A DNA stretch of 64,000 nucleotides from the NCBI GenBank assembly GCA_045601045.1, contig JAZRZA010000014.1:27018-91017 (forward strand), given 5' to 3'. Position 1 is the stretch's first letter. Each line of letters opens with the position of its first letter. Positions 1 through 9,365 of the stretch are shown here, in pieces. A program made the translations under genes and the position numbers. The notes below the pieces were generated by a model. It saw only the letters and a program-made list of their open reading frames with translations. It ran no database searches and had not been told where the DNA came from. Source of the DNA: UBA1181 sp045601045. GTDB taxonomy: Bacteria > Bacteroidota > Bacteroidia > Bacteroidales > Paludibacteraceae.

Positions 1-2
1 AC

Positions 3-1544
3 TGGGATGACCACGACCGTTCAGGCAGATATACTTGCCGCGACTTCGGACAAAACTATTTGTTGTCGATGGCTCCTCACGGTGTCATCTTCACAAACGG
101 AGATAACGACACCTTCCCATTGTGGTACAATCAAGAGGTGGAGGGCGTAGGCGAAGACCAACGCGTCGCTAATTTAAGTTACTTGCAAATGGGCTGGTAT
201 GTGGATCAAATGAAGCGTGACGCCTACAAGTCCAAGGCATTGCCTCTCTCCCTCCATCCAAAAGATTACATGAATGGTAGAATGGATTACGCGGAGATTC
301 TGGATCTCAACGACAACAAACCAATGGAGTTGAGCCAAGCCAACCAAATCTTGATTGATAACGACGCCAACATCCGCAAAAGAATCCTTCGCGATCCGAA
401 CCAAAAGTTCTGGTTCTATCCTGCAAGGAAACTCTATATGCCAGTAAACCGCGACGAGGTGTTGCACAACAACGTGGTTAGCGAGAAGGAGAAGCAAAAC
501 ATCGTTCCTGTAATAAACATTGGATTCGGTGACGGTAAGAGATACTTGGGCAAACAAGAGATCTTCATCCTTGACCTTCTTGCCAACAACCATTGGGAGC
601 GTCCTATGTATTTCGCCACAACAGTTGGAAAAGAGAGTTTCACAGGCTTGAACGATTATCTCCAATTAGAGGGTATGGCCTACCGTATCGTTCCTGTCAA
701 GAAGAATCCTCTCGAGGCTGGCGAACGTGTGAACACGGATGTCATGTACGACAATATGCTCCACAAGTTCAAGTGGGGAGGTATTGCCGAGAATCCAAAT
801 ATCTATTTAGAGGAGAACAATCTCCGCATGACCTCTACACTCCGTTTGATGTTCCTACGCTTGGTGGAAGGCCTTACATCTGAGGCTACACAAGCCACTA
901 CAAAGCACGATTACTGCGAGGTATTGTCATGGGCATTGAGCGACAACAGAGACAATCGCTACATGAATACATACAGAAACTTCACAGCGATGTACTACGG
1001 CAACAGCGCGATCACCAACAAGCAACGCTACTCCGACTCGTTGTTGATCAGCAACGCGAGATTGAGCGCCATCGACATTCTTGGACAACAATACAATTCA
1101 ATGTCAAACCGAGAATTGTCTTCCGCTATCAGAAGCTATGGCAACGCCATCGACACCGTAGCAGCCAGGGAGTACGCCAATGAGCGCAAACAACGTGCCA
1201 TCGAAGTACTTGACTACGCGCACAAGGTATTGCCTGCTCCGCAAGTTCCTTACACCACCATCTCTTTGATGCTCGCTAAATACTACAACGAACTCGGAGA
1301 GTACGAGAAGGCCAGACCAATCTTTATGGCAATGAAGGAGAACGCTATCCAAAACCTCAGGTGGATCAATGGAATGGATTCAAGATTCCATCGCAGATCA
1401 GGACAATCTGATATCGTAAGCGACCAATACCGTATTCTCCACGAGATCGTAAATATCGAAAAAGAGAGAAACGAACCTTGTGCCGAAGAGGATGATGCGT
1501 TGTTGAATAAATATTACCCATTATTCCAAAAAGCGGTAGAATAG
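3..1544 (+). CDS. DUF2723 family membrane protein, C-terminal part (5' end outside window)
   Basis: The frame is open from the left edge with no start, so only about 513 C-terminal codons are present. The visible part opens with a WDDHDRSGRYT segment and continues with FTNGDNDTFPLWYNQEVEG, which I recognise from the soluble C-terminal region of Bacteroidota DUF2723 proteins. These are large proteins whose missing N-terminal half is normally a multi-pass membrane domain distantly like protein O-mannosyltransferases. The C-terminal ~200 residues look helical and TPR-like. Function is not established; a glycosyl-transfer role is inference. The stop is two bases before the next ATG, so it is probably cotranscribed with the deacetylase. 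Confidence 0.8.
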   Translation, partial: WDDHDRSGRYTCRDFGQNYLLSMAPHGVIFTNGDNDTFPLWYNQEVEGVGEDQRVANLSYLQMGWYVDQMKRDAYKSKALPLSLHPKDYMNGRMDYAEILDLNDNKPMELSQANQILIDNDANIRKRILRDPNQKFWFYPARKLYMPVNRDEVLHNNVVSEKEKQNIVPVINIGFGDGKRYLGKQEIFILDLLANNHWERPMYFATTVGKESFTGLNDYLQLEGMAYRIVPVKKNPLEAGERVNTDVMYDNMLHKFKWGGIAENPNIYLEENNLRMTSTLRLMFLRLVEGLTSEATQATTKHDYCEVLSWALSDNRDNRYMNTYRNFTAMYYGNSAITNKQRYSDSLLISNARLSAIDILGQQYNSMSNRELSSAIRSYGNAIDTVAAREYANERKQRAIEVLDYAHKVLPAPQVPYTTISLMLAKYYNELGEYEKARPIFMAMKENAIQNLRWINGMDSRFHRRSGQSDIVSDQYRILHEIVNIEKERNEPCAEEDDALLNKYYPLFQKAVE

Positions 1545-1545
1545 T

Positions 1546-2193
1546 ATGTTTATCGAACAATTGCCAAATGTGTACAGGAAATTATTTCCTGGCACCATTT
1601 GGCGTTTACCTCACAAAGAAAAGTGTGTCTATCTCACATTCGATGATGGCCCGATTCCCGAGGTAACCCCGTTCGTATTGGATCTATTGCGAAAGGAGGG
1701 TATCAAAGCTACCTTCTTCTGCGTAGGAGATAATGTGAGGAAGCATCCTGATGTATTCCAGCAGGTGCTAGACGAAGGCCATTTAGTGGGCAACCACACC
1801 TTCAACCACTTGCAAGGTCTCTACACATGGTCCAGAAACTACATCAATAATGTGCTCCAAGCGGATGACTACATCCACAGCAAGCTATTCAGACCACCGC
1901 ACGGCATTCTGAGGTATCTGCAATTCGTCACGCTCCGCAGAAGATTCAAAATCGTCTTTTGGGATGTGGTCACCCGAGATTACAACCAAAAGTTGACGGG
2001 CGACGAAGTGATGAATATTGTTAAAAAATACACCAGAAACGGATCAATTGTCGTATTCCACGACTCTCTGAAAGCGGAGAAGAACATTCGTTACGTGCTT
2101 CCCAAGGCCATTGAATACTTTAAGGCGGAGGGCTATAAATTCGAACTATTAAACGAAACAAACATAGAAGAAAATAAAAAAGAGGGAATATGA
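1546..2193 (+). CDS. Polysaccharide deacetylase (NodB homology domain)
   Basis: A 215-residue carbohydrate esterase family 4 type enzyme, expected to remove acetyl (or formyl) groups from amino sugars in a metal-dependent way. Motifs seen: TFDDGP at residues 31-36 (catalytic base and metal Asp), H84 and H88 of the HTxNH metal motif, and RPPHG at 116-120. No signal peptide or membrane anchor is evident, so it may act in the cytoplasm or at the inner membrane face. It starts 2 bases after the DUF2723 stop and overlaps purD by 4 bases (ATGA), implying translational coupling. The substrate cannot be told from sequence; peptidoglycan or cell-surface glycan are the usual choices. Confidence 0.85.
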   Translation: MFIEQLPNVYRKLFPGTIWRLPHKEKCVYLTFDDGPIPEVTPFVLDLLRKEGIKATFFCVGDNVRKHPDVFQQVLDEGHLVGNHTFNHLQGLYTWSRNYINNVLQADDYIHSKLFRPPHGILRYLQFVTLRRRFKIVFWDVVTRDYNQKLTGDEVMNIVKKYTRNGSIVVFHDSLKAEKNIRYVLPKAIEYFKAEGYKFELLNETNIEENKKEGI

Positions 2194-3464
2194 ATATACT
2201 ATTGTTAGGATCAGGCGGTAGAGAACACGCATTGGCGTGGAAGATCGCGCAAAGCAAGAAAGTAGAGAAACTTTTCATCGCGCCAGGTAACGGCGGAACA
2301 CTCACAGTGGGTGAAAATGTAAACATTTCAGCGACAGACTTCCCTGCCCTCAAACAATTCGTGTTGAACAACAACGTGAATATGGTGGTAGTAGGACCAG
2401 AGGATCCATTGGTGAAGGGTGTTTACGATTTCTTCGTTAATGATCCTGAGTTGAAGCAAATTCCTGTCATCGGTCCTTCCAAAGAGGGTGCTCAATTGGA
2501 GGGTAGCAAAGACTTCGCGAAGGCATTCATGATGCGTCACAATATTCCGACCGCACGCTACAAGAGCTTCACCTCCCAAACACTCGAAGAGGGTTGTAAA
2601 TTCTTGGAGGAGTTGGAAGCGCCTTACGTATTGAAGGCGGACGGTTTGGCTGCCGGTAAGGGTGTATTGATCATCCCTGATTTGGCGGAGGCTAAGCAAG
2701 AGTTGCGCAATATGTTGGACGGCAAGTTCGGCGAAGCGAGCTCAACAGTGGTCATCGAGGAGTTCCTCGCAGGTATCGAATGCTCCGTATTCGTTTTGTC
2801 AGATGGAAACGGCGGTTACAAGATCCTTCCAGTAGCGAAAGACTACAAGAGAATCGGCGAGGGCGACACAGGCCTCAACACAGGCGGTATGGGTGCCGTT
2901 TCACCAGTACCATTCGCCGATAAGGTATTCATGGAGAAGGTGGAGAAGAGAATCGTCATCCCTACCATCGAAGGATTGAAGAAAGAGAACATTACCTACA
3001 AAGGTTTCATCTTCCTTGGTTTGATCAACGTGAAGAATGAGCCTATGGTGATCGAATACAACGTCCGTATGGGCGACCCAGAGACCGAGGCTGTAATGCT
3101 CCGTATCAAATCCGACCTTGTTGATCTATTCGAAGGCGTAGCCGCAGGCAACCTTGCCAGCAAGACTTTGGAGGAGGACGAGCGTGCCGCTGTAACCGTC
3201 ATGCTTGTGTCTGGCGGATATCCTGAGGCATACGAGAAGGGCAAAGTAATCACAGGTTTGGATGCTGTGGAAGATAGCATCGTATTCCACGCCGGAACCA
3301 CCATGAAGGATGGTCAATTGCTCACCAGCGGCGGCCGTGTGATGTCCATCAGCTCTTACGGAAAGACCAAAGAAGATGCCTTGGCAGTCTCTTTCAAGAA
3401 CGCGCAAAAGATCGCGTTCGACAAGAAATATTTCCGTTCCGATATCGGAAAGGACTTAAAGTAA
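2190..3464 (+). CDS. purD: Phosphoribosylamine-glycine ligase (GARS)
   Basis: 424 residues, normal length for PurD. It makes glycinamide ribonucleotide from 5-phosphoribosylamine, glycine and ATP, the second step of purine synthesis, in the cytoplasm. Visible hallmarks are the N-terminal LLLGSGGREHALAWK segment, VVGPEDPLVKG, the ATP-grasp lysine region VLKADGLAAGKGV, and NTGGMGAVSP. The start overlaps the deacetylase stop by 4 bases. Downstream genes on the same strand are membrane proteins with no obvious purine role. purH lies elsewhere in the window (23.9 kb), so purine genes are scattered. Confidence 0.97.
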   Translation: MNILLLGSGGREHALAWKIAQSKKVEKLFIAPGNGGTLTVGENVNISATDFPALKQFVLNNNVNMVVVGPEDPLVKGVYDFFVNDPELKQIPVIGPSKEGAQLEGSKDFAKAFMMRHNIPTARYKSFTSQTLEEGCKFLEELEAPYVLKADGLAAGKGVLIIPDLAEAKQELRNMLDGKFGEASSTVVIEEFLAGIECSVFVLSDGNGGYKILPVAKDYKRIGEGDTGLNTGGMGAVSPVPFADKVFMEKVEKRIVIPTIEGLKKENITYKGFIFLGLINVKNEPMVIEYNVRMGDPETEAVMLRIKSDLVDLFEGVAAGNLASKTLEEDERAAVTVMLVSGGYPEAYEKGKVITGLDAVEDSIVFHAGTTMKDGQLLTSGGRVMSISSYGKTKEDALAVSFKNAQKIAFDKKYFRSDIGKDLK

Positions 3465-3470
3465 TACAGG

Positions 3471-4496
3471 ATGCAATATTTACAGTACAAAGACACGATC
3501 CTTCCTGGAGTATCAACCATATTGATCTCCCTGATTGTCACATTTGTATTGTGGTATGACATCTTCTTGCCCGGCACAACCGCGCAAGAATTGGCATTGA
3601 GTGGAGGATCTCTCGTCATGGGAGATTCTCCACTCACCCATTTATTAAACGGGCTCATCCCCTTCGATGGTTTGGCATGTCGCATCGCCGCCTTGGCATG
3701 TGTCATCATCACAGGCTATTGTATGATCAGTTTGAACGGAACCTTCGCGTTCATCAACGTGCGAACCATCCTACCCGCCTTGATCTTCGCCATCACCGTA
3801 TCCCTGTTGATGCGTCCGCACCTATTCTCCCCCGCATGGATCATCACCCTGTGCGTGGTACTTTTCGTGAATAGCACTTTCAAACTAGTGGAAGGAAGCT
3901 CCGACCAATTCATCATCAGAGCGTTTGATGCAGGTTTCGTTCTCTCAATCGCCTCTTTGTTCGCCGTACAATCCATTGTGTTGGCCATCCCATTTTTTGT
4001 GATGCTCTATCGATGCAACACCTTCCACATCAGGCTATTCTTCTCCTTCTTAACAGGCGTGTTCCTCCCGCAATTCTACTGCGTGCTCATTGCCATCGCG
4101 CTGAACAACATAGCGGGATGGACAGAATACTGGAGCGACTGGATCAACATTGGAGAAAGCCTTACAATGGCGAATGGATTTGATCAATGGATCTATATGG
4201 GCATTCTCGCTATCCTATTCGTCGTCTCCTTCCAGTTCTTCATCCGCAGTCGTTCCAACCAAAACGTCCGTAGCCGCGAGGAGGTAGTCTTTCTAATTGT
4301 CTGTTTCTTCGCCACACTGGTCATGATGCTGATGTGTTGGAACAATGCCGAGATTTTTTTACCTACCTCCCTATTTTTCGGAGCATTCATCATAGGACAA
4401 TATTTTACCCTCGAATGGTCTGTTCCGTCTAAAGTTCTCTTGGCGATTTTCGCCTTGATCTCCCTGCTATTCTTCATCCAACCGAACATCATTTAA
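3471..4496 (+). CDS. Multi-pass membrane protein, possibly DUF6427 family
   Basis: 341 residues, dominated by about ten hydrophobic segments separated by short polar loops, so an integral inner-membrane protein. I recognise no catalytic motif. Bacteroidota commonly carry a membrane protein called DUF6427 next to purD, and this one fits by place, size and topology; that assignment is inference from context. It starts 6 bases after purD and ends 4 bases before the YqaA-like gene, so the three are likely one operon. Function unknown. Confidence 0.7.
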   Translation: MQYLQYKDTILPGVSTILISLIVTFVLWYDIFLPGTTAQELALSGGSLVMGDSPLTHLLNGLIPFDGLACRIAALACVIITGYCMISLNGTFAFINVRTILPALIFAITVSLLMRPHLFSPAWIITLCVVLFVNSTFKLVEGSSDQFIIRAFDAGFVLSIASLFAVQSIVLAIPFFVMLYRCNTFHIRLFFSFLTGVFLPQFYCVLIAIALNNIAGWTEYWSDWINIGESLTMANGFDQWIYMGILAILFVVSFQFFIRSRSNQNVRSREEVVFLIVCFFATLVMMLMCWNNAEIFLPTSLFFGAFIIGQYFTLEWSVPSKVLLAIFALISLLFFIQPNII

Positions 4497-4500
4497 GGAG

Positions 4501-4947
4501 ATGATTGATTTTTTCATAAGCTATGGTTATTGGGGACTCTTTTTCATCGCGTTCCTAGCAGGTTCCATTCTTCCGTTCAGTTCGGAAGTGGTCCTCTCCG
4601 CGCTTTTGGTGGCAGGATCGGATCCCCTACAATGTCTGATCGCCGCCACTGCCGGAAATGTGCTTGGAGGCATGACCTGTTACTGGCTGGGCCGACAGGG
4701 GAAAATGGATCTATTGGAACGGAGATTCGGCGTGAAAAAGGAGAAGGTCATCCACTGGAGCGAGAAATTACGACACAAGGGAACCATCTTCGCCTTCTTC
4801 GGGTTCGTACCTATCATCGGTAGCGTCATCGTGGTCTCATTGGGCTATCTGCGAAGCAACCCTTGGATGGTCTGCCTCTTTATGCTACTAGGTAAATCAT
4901 TAAGATATTTTGCTTGGATGACCGCCCACAATTACATTATTGGATGA
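4501..4947 (+). CDS. YqaA/DedA-type membrane protein
   Basis: 148 residues, matching the short YqaA branch of the DedA/SNARE-associated (VTT) superfamily. Seen: an N-terminal hydrophobic hairpin, the FSSEVVLSALL segment, an ATAGNVLGG glycine-rich helix, a basic cytoplasmic loop (residues ~65-95), then FFGFVPIIGSVIVVSLG and a final membrane helix. DedA relatives have been linked to phospholipid flipping and envelope homeostasis; the role of the YqaA branch is not settled. It follows the preceding membrane protein by 4 bases and ends just before a promoter for the next lipoprotein. Confidence 0.8.
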   Translation: MIDFFISYGYWGLFFIAFLAGSILPFSSEVVLSALLVAGSDPLQCLIAATAGNVLGGMTCYWLGRQGKMDLLERRFGVKKEKVIHWSEKLRHKGTIFAFFGFVPIIGSVIVVSLGYLRSNPWMVCLFMLLGKSLRYFAWMTAHNYIIG

Positions 4948-4987
4948 TTCTCCACGATTGGATAATTTCATTTCGCTTATTTTTTTA

Positions 4988-4995
4988 TATTTTTG
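4988..4995 (+). promoter_or_regulatory. Bacteroidota -7 box upstream of the DUF6242-like lipoprotein
   Basis: TATTTTTG fits TAnnTTTG, 19 bases before the ATG at 5015. A weak -33-like TTTC lies at 4966-4969 with 18 bases between. The position supports the internal ATG at 5015, not an upstream start, as the true gene start. Confidence 0.45.
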
Positions 4996-5014
4996 CAAAC
5001 AAAAGAAGATTTGT

Positions 5015-6316
5015 ATGAAACATAAAGTATTCAAATCACTGATATACTCCCTAGTAGCGATGACTTCGTTGTTCGTATCTTGCGGTGACGAGGAAGATAC
5101 AACAAAAGAGTTGAAGAATTTGAGCGATCCTCGTATCCGCAGTATGAGACTCAACAACATATCGGAGACATTCGTGGTCAATGATATAGACCAAATCATA
5201 TACAACTACGACTCCCTCAATGTGGGAACTAACCTCGCAGCTGTCCAAGCGCGATTCTACGGCTACACTTCCCAACCTACCGTTCAAGTGTTGAAGAATG
5301 GCCAATGGGAAATTTTCAAGAATGGTTCTACCATGAACTTAACCAGTCCAGTGGAGATTATCGCCACCTCTGAAGATGGTTCCCACCAGAAGAAGTATAC
5401 CATTCAAGTACGTGTCCACAACTATGATGTCTCCGCCCTCACTTGGGAGAAATACGGAACAATCGATATCAAGAACAAAATCGTTTCCCAACAGTCCTTC
5501 TACAAGAACGGTTGCGGAATGTGGTTTTATGCGGACGAGACGGGCGCAAACCACTTGATGACCTCTACCAACGATTTGGAAGTGTGGTCGGAGAAGCCGA
5601 TTCAGTTGGAGAAGGCCAACTGGTATTCATCTGCCATTTTGGGCGATTCAGTCTATGTGCAAAACACCGAAGGCGATCTTTATGCGGCTAACCTAAACAC
5701 ATTGGCCTTCGCGCCAGTAGCCTCATCGGTAAAGGTCGAGAAAATACTCTTCACCATCGGAACCAAGATTTGGGCCCTTGTCAAAGAGGGAGAGGGATGT
5801 GCCCTATATGAGAAGTCGACGGGAGATTTCCAAAAGAAATCCGACCTTCCTGCTGACTTCCCTACCGAGAACTTGGTTACATTCACATCCGCTTCGGGAT
5901 ATACCTCATTGGGTTATATCTACGCCACCCAAAATGGTTATGGAACCGTATGGAGCATCGACAGCAAGGGCAACACCCGCATATTGCAAGCACCAGACGG
6001 CACACTTCCCTACTTGACTAATCCGATTGTTTTCCAATACGAGAACCTATTGGGAATCGTAGGAGGCAACTTGGCGGACGGAACCCACTCCAACAAATGC
6101 TACACTTCGCAAGATTGTGGTGCCTCTTGGAACTACGATTGGCACAAGGATTTGACTGGCGAGATTGCCACATTGTCCCATGCGGGAACCTTCGTTCTCG
6201 TCAAAGCGGGTGAAATCGCATTCGTGGGCGGAAACACATCCAATGGCGTATCCAACATCATTTGGAAAGGCGTGCTCAACCAATTGACCGCTGACGATTT
6301 GAACTATCAATACTAA
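5015..6316 (+). CDS. Surface lipoprotein, probable DUF6242 family
   Basis: 434 residues from the ATG at 5015, chosen because it gives a clean lipoprotein signal (MKHKVFKSLIYSLV, lipobox FVSC with Cys23) and follows a -7 box. After the anchor comes an acidic linker (GDEEDT), a domain starting near residue 40 that includes the phrase VEIIATSEDGSHQKKYTIQV (cadherin-like/PKD-type edge), then a region with repeated tryptophan and TSxD-type segments such as TSQDCGASWNYDW, typical of sialidase/BNR-like propeller blades. I assign DUF6242 from overall resemblance to Bacteroidales lipoproteins. It is probably on the outer membrane; the ligand is unknown. Confidence 0.65.
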   Translation: MKHKVFKSLIYSLVAMTSLFVSCGDEEDTTKELKNLSDPRIRSMRLNNISETFVVNDIDQIIYNYDSLNVGTNLAAVQARFYGYTSQPTVQVLKNGQWEIFKNGSTMNLTSPVEIIATSEDGSHQKKYTIQVRVHNYDVSALTWEKYGTIDIKNKIVSQQSFYKNGCGMWFYADETGANHLMTSTNDLEVWSEKPIQLEKANWYSSAILGDSVYVQNTEGDLYAANLNTLAFAPVASSVKVEKILFTIGTKIWALVKEGEGCALYEKSTGDFQKKSDLPADFPTENLVTFTSASGYTSLGYIYATQNGYGTVWSIDSKGNTRILQAPDGTLPYLTNPIVFQYENLLGIVGGNLADGTHSNKCYTSQDCGASWNYDWHKDLTGEIATLSHAGTFVLVKAGEIAFVGGNTSNGVSNIIWKGVLNQLTADDLNYQY

Positions 6317-6321
6317 TAACA

Positions 6322-7251
6322 ATGAGAAGAATTTTAGGCATCGGAGAGACCGTCTTCGATATTCTCTTTAAAGATAACCAACCCATCGGCGCGAAGCCGG
6401 GTGGATCTGTTTACAACGCGCTCATCTCTTTGGGCAGATTGGGTTTGGAGCCTGCCTTCATCAGCGAAATCGGAAATGACAAGATTGGCACGATCATCAA
6501 GGATTTCTTGGACGCCAACCATGTGAAGACAGATTACATCTACTCTTTCGACAAAGGGAAGACCCCTTTGGCATTAGCCTTTTTGGATGAGAAACAAAAT
6601 GCGGATTATCTCTTCTACAAAGATTATCCATCCGACCGATTGGACTATATCATGCCAGAGATCAAGGCGGATGACATCTTGGTGATCGGATCCTACTACG
6701 CCTTGAATCCAGTGCTTCACGATAAGTTGGTCGACCTTTTGGATTACGCGCAAGAGAAGAAGGCGATCATCTACTACGATGTGAATTTCCGCAAATCACA
6801 CATCAACGATGTGCGCCACTTGATGCCAACCATTTTGGATAACTTCGAGTACGCGGATATCATCAAAGGTTCAGACGAGGATTTCTTAAACATCTATGGT
6901 GAGGAGGGTGCCGAGCAGATTTACCACGACCACATCAGTTTCTACTCCAAGAACTTCATCTACACCGAAGGCGCAAAGGGAGCCCACGTATTCGGCAACA
7001 AGTTCAGCAAGCAATACCAAGGCAACGTCATCACCCCAGTCAGCACCGTAGGCGCGGGGGACAATTTCAATGCAGGTGTAATTTACGGTTTAATCAAAGA
7101 GAATGTCACTTTGGATGAACTCAAAGAGGGTGTCTCCGAAGAGAAATGGAACAACATCGCACGCTGCGCGATCGACTTCTCAGCCTTTGTCTGCACAACT
7201 GTAGACAACTACATCTCACCAGAATTCGCGCAAGAATATTTGAAGAAATAA
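6322..7251 (+). CDS. PfkB-family carbohydrate kinase
   Basis: 309 residues of ribokinase fold. It phosphorylates a sugar or nucleoside with ATP; the substrate is not certain (fructokinase-like in Bacteroidales annotations). Seen: N-terminal GIGETVFDI, the GGSVYNAL glycine motif for substrate binding, and the PfkB signature GAGDNF at residues 244-249 with the catalytic base Asp247. It starts 5 bases after the lipoprotein stop and is followed by pyrE after 25 bases. The pairing with pyrE hints at a nucleotide or housekeeping sugar role but does not prove one. Confidence 0.9.
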   Translation: MRRILGIGETVFDILFKDNQPIGAKPGGSVYNALISLGRLGLEPAFISEIGNDKIGTIIKDFLDANHVKTDYIYSFDKGKTPLALAFLDEKQNADYLFYKDYPSDRLDYIMPEIKADDILVIGSYYALNPVLHDKLVDLLDYAQEKKAIIYYDVNFRKSHINDVRHLMPTILDNFEYADIIKGSDEDFLNIYGEEGAEQIYHDHISFYSKNFIYTEGAKGAHVFGNKFSKQYQGNVITPVSTVGAGDNFNAGVIYGLIKENVTLDELKEGVSEEKWNNIARCAIDFSAFVCTTVDNYISPEFAQEYLKK

Positions 7252-7276
7252 AAACAATAAATTAATAGATACGATT

Positions 7277-7909
7277 ATGAGCAATGTTCAAAATCAAGTA
7301 GCTGAAAAATTACTCAGCATCCAAGCCGTAAAGCTTCAACCATCGAACCCATTCACTTGGGCATCAGGATGGAAATCTCCAATCTATTGCGACAACCGCA
7401 AGACATTGGCTTATCCAGAGATTCGTACCCTCATCAAGGAGGAGTTAGCAAATATTATCCGTGAGAAGTACAACGACGCAGACGTTGTGGCAGGTGTTGC
7501 GACAGGAGCGATCGCTCAAGGCGCGCTTGTAGCGGATTTGCTTGGCAAACCATTCGTCTATGTACGTTCAGCAGCAAAGGACCACGGTATGGGCAACTTG
7601 ATCGAGGGCGAGTTGAAGGCAGGACAAAAGGTAGTGGTGGTAGAGGATTTGATCTCTACTGGCGGTAGTAGCTTGAAGGCGGTCAACGCACTTCGTGAGG
7701 CTGGTGCCGAGGTGATGGGTATGGTAGCCATCTTCACCTACGGATTCCCTTTGGCAGCGGAGCAATTCGCCGCAGCAAATGTGAATTTAACTACCCTTTC
7801 CAACTACGAGGCAGTTCTTCAACACCTTTTGGAGAAGAAGGTCATCGGAGAGAGCGAATTGGCGACATTGAAGGAGTGGCGTAAGAGCCCAGACACTTGG
7901 GGCAAGTAA
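7277..7909 (+). CDS. pyrE: Orotate phosphoribosyltransferase
   Basis: 210 residues. It transfers ribose-5-phosphate from PRPP to orotate to form OMP in pyrimidine synthesis. The PRPP-binding motif VVVVEDLISTGGSS sits at residues 119-132 with the acidic pair Glu123-Asp124. The N-terminal segment FTWASGWKSPIYCDNR and the loop SAAKDHGMGN are typical OPRTase features. It is followed after 21 bases by an SRPBCC protein, a pairing I have seen in other Bacteroidales. Confidence 0.96.
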   Translation: MSNVQNQVAEKLLSIQAVKLQPSNPFTWASGWKSPIYCDNRKTLAYPEIRTLIKEELANIIREKYNDADVVAGVATGAIAQGALVADLLGKPFVYVRSAAKDHGMGNLIEGELKAGQKVVVVEDLISTGGSSLKAVNALREAGAEVMGMVAIFTYGFPLAAEQFAAANVNLTTLSNYEAVLQHLLEKKVIGESELATLKEWRKSPDTWGK

Positions 7910-7930
7910 TACAAAATAACACAAGAGAGT

Positions 7931-8356
7931 ATGACGACAATCGAGAGCAACATCACCAAGTCGATCTATAGCGACGAAAAGATTTTCAATATTCTTTCCG
8001 ATCTATCCAACTTGGAGCGCATCAAGGATAGAATACCCCAAGACAAGGTGAAAAACATGAGTTTCGACAGAGACTCATGCACATTCGAGATCGCCAACGC
8101 ACCCCTTGGTCCTGTGACAATACGAATCGTTGAGCGTGAGCCTAACAAGACCATTAAGTTCGGTTCCGACCAGTCTCCGATTCCATTCAATGTATGGATT
8201 CAACTAAAATCCGTTGGGGAGAATGACACCAGAATAAAGGTGACCATCAAGGCAGAGCTCAATATGATGATCAAAATGATGGTGGAGAAACCATTGAAGC
8301 AAGGCTTGGACAAGGCCGCTGAGATGTTGGCTGCATTGCCTTACGGAGAGATGTAA
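7931..8356 (+). CDS. SRPBCC-fold (START/polyketide cyclase-like) protein
   Basis: 141 residues. The pattern of an N-terminal strand with a SIYSDEKIFNILSDLSNL helix, central antiparallel strands and a long C-terminal helix (MMIKMMVEKPLKQGLDKAAEML) is that of the SRPBCC/START-like ligand-binding fold. No catalytic residues can be assigned. It is cotranscribed with pyrE (21-base gap) and closes the operon in front of a strong terminator. Biological role unknown. Confidence 0.75.
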   Translation: MTTIESNITKSIYSDEKIFNILSDLSNLERIKDRIPQDKVKNMSFDRDSCTFEIANAPLGPVTIRIVEREPNKTIKFGSDQSPIPFNVWIQLKSVGENDTRIKVTIKAELNMMIKMMVEKPLKQGLDKAAEMLAALPYGEM

Positions 8357-8383
8357 AATAAGAATAGAAAATTACGGATGAGA

Positions 8384-8410
8384 GGGTTGTCTTAGGACAA
8401 CCCTTTTTTT
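8384..8410 (+). terminator. Intrinsic terminator after pyrE-SRPBCC
   Basis: Perfect 8-bp stem GGGTTGTC / GACAACCC with loop TTAG, followed directly by seven T residues. It lies 28 bases after the SRPBCC stop. Confidence 0.85.
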
Positions 8411-8475
8411 GCTTTATGAAAAGAGATACATGAAATAGATTACCTCAAACCGTAGAACATCGTCGAACATCAGGC

Positions 8476-9357
8476 TCACGCCTTGTACTCCGCCATCACC
8501 ATACCCACCACAATGGCCGCCGCACCCGCTATGGCGACTCCCGTTATCCTCTCATCCAACACAATCACAGCGGTAATCATCGTGACCAATGGGACAACAT
8601 AGATATAATTCGAGGCCAAAACAGTTCCCAGTTGCTTCAACACCTTATTCCAAACCAAATAACCGAACAGAGAGGAGAACATCGTCAACAACAAGAAGTT
8701 GAGAATCACCGCAGGTTCCGAGAAATTCTCCCACGGCACATTCGGACGATCGTAAAGCAAAAATGGTATCGTTGTCAGACAACTATAAAAGAAAACCTTA
8801 CGCGTGATAAACATTGTAGAATATTGACCATACAACCTGCGGATTGAAATGGAATAGATCATCCAAACAATCGCGGCACCGAAAGCCATCATGTCACCCC
8901 ACGGGGAGAGTTTCAGGTAAAATTGACCATTCAACACCACCAAAACCATACCGAAGAAGGTAAGCAAAGATCCCAGAATCTGCCGCTTGTTCAACCGCTC
9001 TTTCTTGAAAAATAGGCTGACCACTATCAGAATCATCAAAGGATTGGTGCAAACAAGCAACGACACATTCGACGAGGGGGAAAGGACCAAAGCGCTATTC
9101 TCCAACCAAAAGTAGAGGGTACCACCCATCAGACCGCCCAACAGCAGTGTAAGTTCATCCCGCCAACTATCCGAACGCCATTTTTTGTGGGAACAAATCA
9201 CCAGCAACGCATAGGTGACAATAAAGCGAACAAAAAAGATAAACACCGCGGAAAAACCATACGACAACAAAATCTTGGTGGAGACGAAACTCGTTCCCCA
9301 AATCACCACTGTTAGAATGGCCATCAAGTGCCAAAATAGAGTTCCCCGCTCCTGCAT
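8476..9357 (-). CDS. EamA-family (DMT superfamily) transporter
   Basis: 293 residues with ten predicted membrane helices arranged as two similar halves, the standard EamA layout. The first half begins LTVVIWGTSFVSTKILL, typical for the family (W-G-x-x-F). Probably an inner-membrane exporter or permease of small metabolites; the substrate cannot be read from sequence. It lies 8 bases downstream of the lipoprotein gene on the same strand, so the two are likely cotranscribed. Confidence 0.88.
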   Translation of the reverse strand: MQERGTLFWHLMAILTVVIWGTSFVSTKILLSYGFSAVFIFFVRFIVTYALLVICSHKKWRSDSWRDELTLLLGGLMGGTLYFWLENSALVLSPSSNVSLLVCTNPLMILIVVSLFFKKERLNKRQILGSLLTFFGMVLVVLNGQFYLKLSPWGDMMAFGAAIVWMIYSISIRRLYGQYSTMFITRKVFFYSCLTTIPFLLYDRPNVPWENFSEPAVILNFLLLTMFSSLFGYLVWNKVLKQLGTVLASNYIYVVPLVTMITAVIVLDERITGVAIAGAAAIVVGMVMAEYKA

Positions 9358-9365
9358 GACAATAA